The translations under genes were made by a program, and so were the position numbers. Below are positions 1 through 6,347 of a stretch of 13,125 bases of DNA, one piece after another. The number at the start of each line of letters is the position of its first letter. The stretch's first letter is position 1. The notes under the pieces are model-generated. The model was not told the DNA's origin. It saw only the letters and a program-made list of their open reading frames with translations, and did not search any database. Source of the DNA: Chloroflexota bacterium (GTDB taxonomy: Bacteria; Chloroflexota; Dehalococcoidia; JACQUE01); the NCBI GenBank assembly GCA_016210425.1, contig JACQUE010000120.1:1-13125 (forward strand), read 5' to 3'.

Positions 1-1314
1 ATCTACGATGGTACGATGTCCATGCCCTATTGCCCCAACGACAAGCGACACCTGCCGGACCGCTACGTCGAGGGCATCTGTCCTCACTGTGGCTTCAATG
101 GCGCGCGAGGCGACCAGTGCGACAACTGCGGGCGCACCCTCAACCCGGAGGATCTGCTCCAGTGGCGCTGCCGCCTCTGCGGCACGACGCCTGTGCCCCA
201 GGAAACACGCCATCTCTTCTTCAAGCTGAGCGCCTTCAACGACGAGCTGGCGAGCTGGGTGGAGAAGCAGGACCACTGGCGGTTGAACGTGCGCAACTTC
301 ACCCTGGGCATGCTTGCCGAGGGCCTTCGCGATAGGGCCATCACCCGAGACATCGACTGGGGCATATCCGTGCCGCTGGAAGGCTACGAGAGCAAGCGCA
401 TCTACGTCTGGTTCGAGGCCGTTATCGGCTACCTGTCGGCCAGCATCGAGTGGGCGCGTCGTCAGGGTCGGCCCGATACCTGGCGCGACTTCTGGACCGG
501 CGGCTCGCGCAGCTACTACTTCCTGGGCAAGGATAACATCACCTTCCATACCATCATCTGGCCGGCGATGCTGATGGGCTACGGCGATCTCAGCCTGCCC
601 TACGACGTGCCCGCGAATCAGTATCTGACTATGTCCGGCAGCAAGGTCAGCACTAGCCGCAACTGGGCCATCTGGCTGCCCGACTACCTGGAGCGCTACG
701 ACCCGGACCCGCTCCGCAACTACCTCTCGGCCAGCATGCCGGAGACGAGCGACAGCGACTTCAACTGGGAGTCCTTCTTCCAGCGCAACAACAATGAGCT
801 GGTGGCCACCTATGGCAACCTGGCCCATCGCGTCCTAACCTTCACCTACCGCAACTTCGACGGCAAGGTGCCGGCGCGGGGCCAGCTTGACGAGCGGAGC
901 AAAGATATCCTGGCCTTATGTGAGACCACCCTGGTCTCGGTTGGCCGGGAGATCGCCGCCTGTCATTTCCGAGAGTCCATTCGCTTGGCCATGTCTCTTG
1001 CGCAGGAGGCCAACCGCTACCTGGACGAGAAGGAGCCCTGGAAGGCTATCAAGCAGGACAGGGAGGCCGCCGGTACTTCGCTGAACGTGGCCATCGCAGC
1101 AATAAGCTGCCTCTGCACCGCCATGTGCCCCTTCTTGCCCTTCAGCTCCGAAAAGTTGTATGGTTTCCTCGGTTTCGATGGCAGCGTCGCCGGGGCTGGC
1201 TGGCGCTTCAACCCGCCTCTTGCGGGGCAGCAGTTGGAGCAGCCGACACCCCTCTTTAAGAAGCTGGACGAGAAGCTCCTGGAGGAGGAACTCAGGCGCC
1301 TTGGCTTGGCCTAG
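1..1314 (+). CDS. metG: methionyl-tRNA synthetase, 3' part (5' end outside window)
   Basis: Class I aminoacyl-tRNA synthetase that charges tRNA-Met with methionine in the cytosol. The frame is open from base 1 (IYDGTMSMPYC...), so the first in-frame ATG (base 16) is internal; the Rossmann N-terminus with the HIGH motif lies outside the window. Counting from base 16, a zinc-knuckle region holds C6-P-N-D9, C22-x-x-C25, C35-x-x-C38 and C52-x-x-C55, the two-knuckle arrangement of archaeal-like bacterial MetRS. Position 9 is Asp where many relatives have Cys. The conserved FLGKDNITFHTIIWP stretch is at 169-183. The KMSKS loop appears as KVSTSRN (210-216), the variant usual in this subgroup. The anticodon-binding helical domain follows (about 240-400). 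The protein ends at residue 432 with no appended C-terminal tRNA-binding (EMAP/Trbp111) domain. It is first in a compact run with tatD and the polyprenyl synthase. Family assignment is very secure. Confidence 0.96.
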   Translation: MYDGTMSMPYCPNDKRHLPDRYVEGICPHCGFNGARGDQCDNCGRTLNPEDLLQWRCRLCGTTPVPQETRHLFFKLSAFNDELASWVEKQDHWRLNVRNFTLGMLAEGLRDRAITRDIDWGISVPLEGYESKRIYVWFEAVIGYLSASIEWARRQGRPDTWRDFWTGGSRSYYFLGKDNITFHTIIWPAMLMGYGDLSLPYDVPANQYLTMSGSKVSTSRNWAIWLPDYLERYDPDPLRNYLSASMPETSDSDFNWESFFQRNNNELVATYGNLAHRVLTFTYRNFDGKVPARGQLDERSKDILALCETTLVSVGREIAACHFRESIRLAMSLAQEANRYLDEKEPWKAIKQDREAAGTSLNVAIAAISCLCTAMCPFLPFSSEKLYGFLGFDGSVAGAGWRFNPPLAGQQLEQPTPLFKKLDEKLLEEELRRLGLA

Positions 1315-2107
1315 CCTGGCGGATTCCCATGCTCATCTTGATGATGAGGTGTTCGCGGCGGACATCGATGCCGTCATCGCCAGAGCGATGGATGCCGGGG
1401 TTGGCCTAATAGTTACAGTGGGCTCCGACCTGCCGTCCAGCGAACGAGGTGTTCGGTTAGCGGAGAGTTATCCGCAAGTCTATGCGGCGGTGGGCTTCCA
1501 CCCCCACTTTGTTGATGGGTTGGGGCCGGCGGAGTTGCGAGAGTTGCGGAGGCTGGCGGCCGACCGGAAAGTTGCGGCCATAGGTGAGATTGGGCTGGAC
1601 TTCTATCGAATGCACTCGCCGAAAGAGCGGCAGATAGTTGCCTTCCGAGAGCAACTCGATCTGGCGGCTGAGCTTGGCCTTCCGCCGCTTGTGCACTCGC
1701 GGGATGCCGAGGAGGAGACGTGGGTGATTATGTCGGAGTGGGCAAGCGCCCAGCATCGCGAAACGGAGTCGCTGGGTGTTATGCACTGCTTCAGCGGAGA
1801 CGCAGACATGGCCCGGCGGTATGCCGATCTGCGATTTCTAGTCTCGATTGCCGGTAACGTGACCTTCCCCAAGGCCTCATCCGCCAGGCAGGTGGCCCGG
1901 GAGCTGCCCTTGAAATCGATGCTGATTGAAACCGATGCTCCGACATTAGCGCCGGTGCCCTATCGAGGCAAACGGAACGAGCCGGCCCATCTGAAGATAA
2001 TCGCGGAGGCCGTAGCGGAGACCAGGGGCACTTCTTCGGAGGCTATCGCGGATGCCACACGAAACAATCTCATGAGGCTGTTGCACCCGCATGTTAGAGA
2101 CCTCTAA
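1301..2107 (+). CDS. tatD: TatD-family metal-dependent hydrolase/DNase
   Basis: TIM-barrel metallohydrolase of the amidohydrolase superfamily. Family members act as 3'-5' DNases or D-aminoacyl-tRNA deacylases in the cytosol; the exact substrate here is inferred only. All metal ligands are visible when numbered from the TTG at 1301: H10-A-H12, E96 (GEIGLDFY), H132 (VHSRD), H162 (MHCFSG) and D212 (ETDAP). The length of 268 residues is normal for TatD. The frame is open far upstream, but that extension is the shadow of metG and has no TatD similarity. The TTG at 1301 places a short leader before ADSHAHLDD; it overlaps the metG end by 14 bases and has GGAGGAGG at 1281-1288, slightly far upstream. 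A CTG at 1316 is an alternative start. The overlap suggests translational coupling with metG, a common pairing in bacteria. No residue abnormality was seen. Confidence 0.93.
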   Translation: MAWPSLADSHAHLDDEVFAADIDAVIARAMDAGVGLIVTVGSDLPSSERGVRLAESYPQVYAAVGFHPHFVDGLGPAELRELRRLAADRKVAAIGEIGLDFYRMHSPKERQIVAFREQLDLAAELGLPPLVHSRDAEEETWVIMSEWASAQHRETESLGVMHCFSGDADMARRYADLRFLVSIAGNVTFPKASSARQVARELPLKSMLIETDAPTLAPVPYRGKRNEPAHLKIIAEAVAETRGTSSEAIADATRNNLMRLLHPHVRDL

Positions 2108-3095
2108 ACAGGAGGCCCAAGGGAGCCAGTTGGACATCTCAGAGATATACGAGCCGGTCATCAACGACCTGCGGCTGGTGGAGGAGAGCCTCAAACAGGC
2201 TACCGACGCCGATTTTCCCGGCCTCTCCAGCATCCTCCACCACATCCTGCGTCCCACGGGCAAACGTCTGCGTCCGGCCCTGACCCTCCTTGCCGGCAAG
2301 GTCCACGACTATAACCTGGATCTTCTGATCCCGATGGCGACCGGCGTTGAGCTGCTGCACACCGCCACTCTGGTCCACGACGACATGATCGACAACTCCC
2401 TGGTGCGGCGCGGTAGCCCGACCGTCAATCACCTATGGAACAACGGCGCGGCCGTCCTCGCAGGCGACTTCCTCTTTGCCAAGTCGGCGGACCTGGTGGC
2501 CTCCACCCGCAACGTCTATGTGATGCAGCTCTTCGCCCGCACCCTTATGACTATCTGCAGCGGCGAATTACGCCAGCAGTTCAGCGCCTTCGACTGGCGC
2601 CAGAGCCGGGAGCACTATTTCGCCAAGATCGCTCGCAAGACGGCCTCGTTATTCTCCATGGCAACGGAATCGGGGGCGACGTTGAGCGGCGCCGGCGAGA
2701 CGACGGTTCAGAGTCTCAAGGAGTATGGCTACAACCTGGGAATGGCCTTCCAGATCGCCGACGACATCCTCGATTACACCGGCGACGAGGCCGAGTTGGG
2801 CAAGCCTGTCGGCAGCGACCTCCTACAAGGCACCCTGACCCTCCCTGGCATCATGCTTGTCGAGGCGCGCCCGGAGCAGAACCCCATTGAGAGGATGTTC
2901 GCCACGAAACAGGCCCAGCCGTACCTGGGGCAGGCCATCGAGATGATCAGGGAGTCCTCGATTATCAAGGATTCCTACGAGACGGCGGCCAGCTTCTGTG
3001 CCAAGGCCGTCGAGTGTATAGGAGATATTCCCGACGGTGTCTGGCGCAAACCATTCACCGCCCTTGCCGATTATGTGATTGAACGGCGGAGGTAG
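2091..3095 (+). CDS. polyprenyl diphosphate synthase (long-chain, all-trans)
   Basis: Condenses isopentenyl diphosphate onto allylic diphosphates to build an all-trans polyprenyl chain, probably the menaquinone side chain. It is a cytosolic all-alpha class I isoprenyl synthase. Numbered from ATG 2091 (334 residues, normal length), it shows GKRLRP (57-62), the first Asp-rich motif DDMID (97-101), KT (183-184), and the second Asp-rich motif DDILD (224-228) followed by GKPVGSD. The residue five before the first Asp-rich motif is Ala, not a bulky aromatic. By the known chain-length rule this points to a product longer than C20, probably C30-C45, though exact length cannot be read. The start overlaps the tatD end by 17 bases. 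A TTG at 2130 downstream of AGGAGG (2110-2115) and GGGAG (2121-2125) is an alternative start giving MDISEIYEPV. The stop falls 7 bases before the FemAB start, so co-transcription is likely. Confidence 0.93.
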   Translation: MLETSKQEAQGSQLDISEIYEPVINDLRLVEESLKQATDADFPGLSSILHHILRPTGKRLRPALTLLAGKVHDYNLDLLIPMATGVELLHTATLVHDDMIDNSLVRRGSPTVNHLWNNGAAVLAGDFLFAKSADLVASTRNVYVMQLFARTLMTICSGELRQQFSAFDWRQSREHYFAKIARKTASLFSMATESGATLSGAGETTVQSLKEYGYNLGMAFQIADDILDYTGDEAELGKPVGSDLLQGTLTLPGIMLVEARPEQNPIERMFATKQAQPYLGQAIEMIRESSIIKDSYETAASFCAKAVECIGDIPDGVWRKPFTALADYVIERRR

Positions 3096-3102
3096 CCGTG
3101 CC

Positions 3103-4197
3103 GTGGTTGCAGAGGGGCGCCCTGTAGTGCTAGGCGCGATCCCCCCCTCCGCGTCCGATGCCGTTAGTGCTATCATATCGAACCTAGTGGACCCGCAGAC
3201 CTGGGATAGCTTCGTCGCCTCATCCCCTCACGGCCATTTGCTGCAGAGCTTCGCCTGGGGTGTGCTTAAATCACGCTTCGGATGGCAGGCCGAGCGCATC
3301 CTCCACTCCCAGGGCGGTCGGATAACCGCCGCCCAGGTCCTCTACCGCAAGACCCCTATCGGCTCCTTCGCCTACATACCCCGCGGCCCCGTCGCCGATC
3401 TCGATGATCGGGGCGTTTTGTCTGACTTGCTGGCGGATGTCCATCGTCAGGCCCGGCGGAAGGGCGCCATCTTCCTGCGGATCGAGCCGGATCGGGCCGA
3501 TCCGGGCCTTTTGCCGGCGCTTGGTTTTCAGGCTTCGGGACAGAGCACTCAGCCTCGGGCGACCGTTGTGGTGGACTTGAGGCCGGACCTAGAACAGGTC
3601 CAAGCCCAGCAGCACCCGAAGACGCGCTACAATACACGGCTGGCCACCAGGAAGGGCGTCCAGGTCAGAGAGGCGGGGCTGGACGACCTGCCGGTCTTCT
3701 ACAGCCTGCTAGAGACCACTAGCGCCCGCGATCGCTTCGCTATCCACTCCTATGCCTACTACCAGGCGGCGCTCACCCTTTTGGGCGAAAATGCCCGTTT
3801 CTTCCTGGCCACGTTCCAGGGCGAGCCTCTTGCCGGCATCATCGTCGCCGCCTTCGGAGAGGATGCTACCTACCTCTACGGGGCCTCCGGCAACGCCCAC
3901 CGCAACTTGATGCCCAACCACCTTCTGCAATGGCAGGCGATGTGCTGGGCGAAGAGGAGGGGCTGCGCTCGGTACGACCTTTGGGGCATACCGGAGGTTG
4001 CGCCGGACGAGAAGCCCCAGGACGCCGAGGCCGAGGACAAGGGTATGGCCGGGCTCTATCGCTTCAAGCGAGGCTTCGGCGGCCAGGTGCTTCACTACGC
4101 AGGTGGCTACGATTACGTGTACTCACCCCCCCGCTATATTCTTTGGCGCCAGGTATTACGCTGGATGCGCCGGTTCAAGGGAGGGCACGAGACATGA
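3103..4197 (+). CDS. FemAB-family peptidoglycan aminoacyltransferase, first copy
   Basis: Double-GNAT-fold enzyme of the FemABX family. Known members use aminoacyl-tRNA to add amino acids to the peptide stem of lipid II or murein at the cytoplasmic membrane; which amino acid is used here is unknown. The GTG at 3103 sits 9 bases after GGAGGT (3088-3093), giving 364 residues. A TTG at 3079 would extend it into the previous gene and lacks support. Family signatures: HLLQSFAWGVLKSRFGW (45-61), AIFLRIEPD (122-130), KTRYNTRLATRKGV (173-186), YLYGASG (257-263), YDLWGIPE (291-298) and YRFKRGFGG (319-327). Between YDLWGIPE and the FKRG motif lies a charged insert (about 299-315) rich in Asp, Glu and Pro that the neighbouring paralogue lacks. 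The next gene starts in an ATGA overlap with the stop codon, so the two are translationally coupled. Confidence 0.88.
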   Translation: MVAEGRPVVLGAIPPSASDAVSAIISNLVDPQTWDSFVASSPHGHLLQSFAWGVLKSRFGWQAERILHSQGGRITAAQVLYRKTPIGSFAYIPRGPVADLDDRGVLSDLLADVHRQARRKGAIFLRIEPDRADPGLLPALGFQASGQSTQPRATVVVDLRPDLEQVQAQQHPKTRYNTRLATRKGVQVREAGLDDLPVFYSLLETTSARDRFAIHSYAYYQAALTLLGENARFFLATFQGEPLAGIIVAAFGEDATYLYGASGNAHRNLMPNHLLQWQAMCWAKRRGCARYDLWGIPEVAPDEKPQDAEAEDKGMAGLYRFKRGFGGQVLHYAGGYDYVYSPPRYILWRQVLRWMRRFKGGHET

Positions 4198-5300
4198 CAG
4201 CACCAACCGTCGTTGCAGTCCTAAAACCAGAGCGATTAGTTGTCAGATTCATCGGCGAGGGCGAGCGTGAGGGCTGGAATGAGGCTGTGGCCAGCCTGCC
4301 GACGGGACACATGCTGCAGACCTACGAGTGGGGCGAACTTAAGGGGAGGCTGGGCTGGCAACCGATCAGGCTCCTTTTCGAGCGGGAGGTACGGCCCGTC
4401 GCGGCGGCCTGCGTCCTCAAGCGAAAGGTCCCTCTGGGGCCTTTTTCGATACTCTATGCACCGAAAGGCCCTGCTGTCGACCCGGCGGACGCCCAGGACC
4501 TGCGTTCGGTGCTCGATGCCCTGGCCGATCTTGCCAAGCGGGAGCGGGCCATCTTCCTCCGCATCGACCCCGATATTACCTGCGATGACTCGGTCTCCCA
4601 GAAGGCACTTGCGGAGGCGGGCTTTCGCCCGGCATTCGAGCAGGTGCAGTTCAAGAACACGATGGTTATCGGCCTCACGCGGCCTGAGGAGGAGCTGCGC
4701 CGTCGACTGAGCAAGAGCACCCGCTACCAGACTAACGTCGCTGTTCGCAGCGGGGTAACGGTTTCGGAAGGTAGCAACGTGGATTTGCCCCTCTTCTACG
4801 ATATGTATCGTGAGACGGCTAAACGCGACGCCTTCATCATCCGCGGCTACGACTACTATGAGCCGGCTTGGAGACTGTTCCTGGAGCGACGGATGGCGCG
4901 GCTGTTCATGGCCTGGCACGACGGTCAGGCCCTGGCCGGCTGCCTCATCTTCCTGCACGGGACGAAGGCCTGGTACATGTATGGGGCCTCGCGCAGCGAG
5001 GGTCGGGAGGCTCGTCCCAGCCAGCTCCTCCACTGGCAGGTCATGCTTAGCCTGAAAGAGCAAGGCATTGCCAATTATGACCTCTGGGGCTTGCCCAATG
5101 TCATGAGGGAGGACCATCCTATGTGGGGGCTCGTCCAGTTCAAACGAGGCCTCGGCGGTGAGCTGCGGCAGTGGATCGGAGCCTACGACTACGTCGCGAA
5201 TCCGAGTGGCTACTTCCTCTACAAGCAGGTGCTCCCCCGCTTCCTGGCCCTCTGGCGTCGCATGCTGAGGCTGCCGTCGGCCCCCGAAGAGAAAACGTAG
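4194..5300 (+). CDS. FemAB-family peptidoglycan aminoacyltransferase, second copy
   Basis: Tandem paralogue of the preceding gene with the same predicted chemistry (tRNA-dependent amino-acid addition to peptidoglycan precursor). The frame is open upstream to 3930, but the ATG at 4194 is the likely start: it overlaps the previous stop as ATGA and follows GGGAGG by about 9 bases. The product is 368 residues. Motifs in family order: HMLQTYEWGELKGRLGW (39-55), AIFLRIDPD (119-127), KSTRYQTNVAVRSGV (184-198), YMYGASRS (261-268), YDLWGLPN (295-302) and QFKRGLGG (315-322). The motif layout matches copy one, but sequence between motifs has diverged widely, so the duplication is old or the two arrived separately. 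Two different copies in a row suggest sequential addition of two residues to a cross-bridge, as FemA and FemB do in staphylococci; this is inference. It is the last gene of the metG run. Confidence 0.88.
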   Translation: MTAPTVVAVLKPERLVVRFIGEGEREGWNEAVASLPTGHMLQTYEWGELKGRLGWQPIRLLFEREVRPVAAACVLKRKVPLGPFSILYAPKGPAVDPADAQDLRSVLDALADLAKRERAIFLRIDPDITCDDSVSQKALAEAGFRPAFEQVQFKNTMVIGLTRPEEELRRRLSKSTRYQTNVAVRSGVTVSEGSNVDLPLFYDMYRETAKRDAFIIRGYDYYEPAWRLFLERRMARLFMAWHDGQALAGCLIFLHGTKAWYMYGASRSEGREARPSQLLHWQVMLSLKEQGIANYDLWGLPNVMREDHPMWGLVQFKRGLGGELRQWIGAYDYVANPSGYFLYKQVLPRFLALWRRMLRLPSAPEEKT

Positions 5301-5461
5301 GCCCGGTCTCCAAAAGGCCCCTCCTGAGCAAGGTACAGGGCATCTGTCTCCTGGTTGCTATGAAAAGGGTCGAAGGCGCCTTTGAAGTGACATGGCCGTG
5401 ACCTTTCCCCCTTTTGTTCCCCCGTGTACGGAAGCCCAAACTAAGTCTGCATAGTTACCAC

Positions 5462-5485
5462 GAGGGGAGCCACCCGCCTCCCCTC
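5462..5485 (+). terminator. probable terminator of the metG-femAB run
   Basis: Perfect 8-base-pair stem GAGGGGAG / CTCCCCTC around an 8-base loop, followed by a pyrimidine-rich stretch (CTGTTCTTTG, then more T-rich sequence to about 5520). There is no clean run of T, so termination strength is uncertain. It lies about 160 bases beyond the last femAB stop and 87 bases before the next promoter, which fits an end-of-operon role. Confidence 0.5.
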
Positions 5486-5571
5486 CTGTTCTTTGTGCGT
5501 CGGTTTCTGTCTGTCTTTTGCATCGTGTGCGAACCTTTGCCTTCGAGGAAGAAAACCATTATGACCGGATA

Positions 5572-5600
5572 TTGACAGAATACGTAATTGCACTTAGGAT
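5572..5600 (+). promoter_or_regulatory. sigma-70 type promoter for the solute-binding protein gene
   Basis: A perfect -35 TTGACA (5572-5577), a 17-base spacer and a -10 TAGGAT (5595-5600) give a near-consensus housekeeping promoter. Transcription would start near 5607, leaving a leader of about 130 bases before the ATG at 5739. It is the strongest promoter by eye in the window. It would also be expected to express the broken gene efficiently. Confidence 0.7.
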
Positions 5601-5738
5601 CAGCGTAGTCAAGAAGGAACTCAAGAGGGGGTGGTTACCGGCCGCTGATTTGTATTGTCTCGAGGGATTGCTGTTGCAAGAGGCCGAGCCTCTCGTGTAC
5701 CAGAGAACATCCGAAGGCGGATTTTGTAAGGAGGCGTT

Positions 5739-6311
5739 ATGAGAACCAAACGGACGATGGCCGTTCTAGCTGTGTTTGTCCTGTTCGCCCTCTTGCTGGT
5801 CGCTTGCGGCAAGGAGGAGAAGAAAGCGTCTCCCACCGTGGCGCCACCTACCGCCGCCGCTGCTACCTCTGCAGCGACGAAGGCCCCCGCGGCAACGGCG
5901 GCCGCTACCGCGCCGGCAGCGGCCACAGCCGCCCCGACCACTGCTGCTGCGGCCGGAGAGATCAAGCTGCGGGGCATGGCCTCGGCGGCAGGCATGACTC
6001 CCAGCCGCAAGCTATCCGAGGAGATCCTGGCCAAGTATTGGTACGCCAAGCAGGAGTACGACTTCAACACGAAGCCTCGCTATGGCGGCATCGAGCAGTG
6101 GGTATTCAACACCAAGGTCAACCTGAGCCCACTGGACCCCGCTGCTGGCTGCATCCCTTGCACCATCTACTCCAGCCAGCTCCTCAACCATGGCGACAAC
6201 CTCATGTCCGACGTCATGGGCGGCAAGCGGGACGACCTGCTGGAGATGACACCCGTGCCGGACCTGGCCAAGTCCTGGGCCTGGAAGGACGACCGCACCT
6301 TCGAGATGTAG
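5739..6311 (+). CDS. solute-binding lipoprotein, N-terminal fragment up to the TAG
   Basis: If the TAG is obeyed, this 190-residue product is all that is made. The start ATG follows TAAGGAGG by only 4 bases, a strong but close ribosome site. A lipoprotein signal peptide is clear: basic RTKR, a hydrophobic core (8-21), and a lipobox ending in LLVAC with the lipidated cysteine at residue 23. After a charged KEEKK, residues 30-78 form a low-complexity linker of Ala, Thr and Pro that tethers the domain off the membrane. The folded part begins near KLRGMASAAGM, and KPRYGGIEQWVFNTKVNLSPLDP marks the first lobe of the family 5 fold. The fragment ends before the first lobe is complete and could not bind substrate alone. 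Confidence 0.7.
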   Translation: MRTKRTMAVLAVFVLFALLLVACGKEEKKASPTVAPPTAAAATSAATKAPAATAAATAPAAATAAPTTAAAAGEIKLRGMASAAGMTPSRKLSEEILAKYWYAKQEYDFNTKPRYGGIEQWVFNTKVNLSPLDPAAGCIPCTIYSSQLLNHGDNLMSDVMGGKRDDLLEMTPVPDLAKSWAWKDDRTFEM

Positions 6312-6347
6312 CTCTACGATTACGTCTTCTGGCACAACATCCCGCCG

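Larger units (their letters stand above)
5301..5738. other. intergenic region, 438 bases, with terminator and promoter
   Basis: Non-coding gap between the second femAB gene and the solute-binding protein gene. It contains a terminator-like hairpin (5462-5485), a strong promoter (5572-5600), a 10-base palindrome AAGGCGCCTT (5373-5382) and a small hairpin AGAGGC-CGA-GCCTCT (5679-5693) in the 5' leader. The predicted leader is about 130 bases long. No convincing small gene was seen; a 74-codon open frame from 5518 spans the promoter and resembles nothing known. Confidence 0.6.

Noticed and set aside
16..1314. Taking ATG 16 as the true start of metG
   Set aside because: The frame is open to base 1 with family-typical residues (IYDGT), and the catalytic N-terminal domain must lie upstream of the window.
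4236..5117. 293-codon open frame on the minus strand opposite the second femAB gene
   Set aside because: It lies fully antisense to a gene with clear family motifs, shows no recognisable domain, and long antisense frames are expected in GC-rich coding DNA.
5373..5382. AAGGCGCCTT palindrome as an operator
   Set aside because: It is short, GC-rich and about 200 bases from the nearest promoter; such palindromes arise by chance.
5679..5693. Small CGA-loop hairpin in the leader as a riboswitch or attenuator
   Set aside because: The stem is only 6 pairs, there is no T-run and no alternative pairing or known aptamer pattern was found.
5518..5742. 74-codon open frame ending in an ATGA overlap with the solute-binding protein gene
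   Set aside because: It starts at a TTG without a clear ribosome site, spans the strong promoter at 5572-5600, and resembles no known family.
6309..6311. Pyrrolysine or genome-wide amber reassignment
   Set aside because: metG, the prenyl synthase, the second femAB gene and the slipin gene all end properly at TAG, and solute-binding proteins are not known pyrrolysine proteins.
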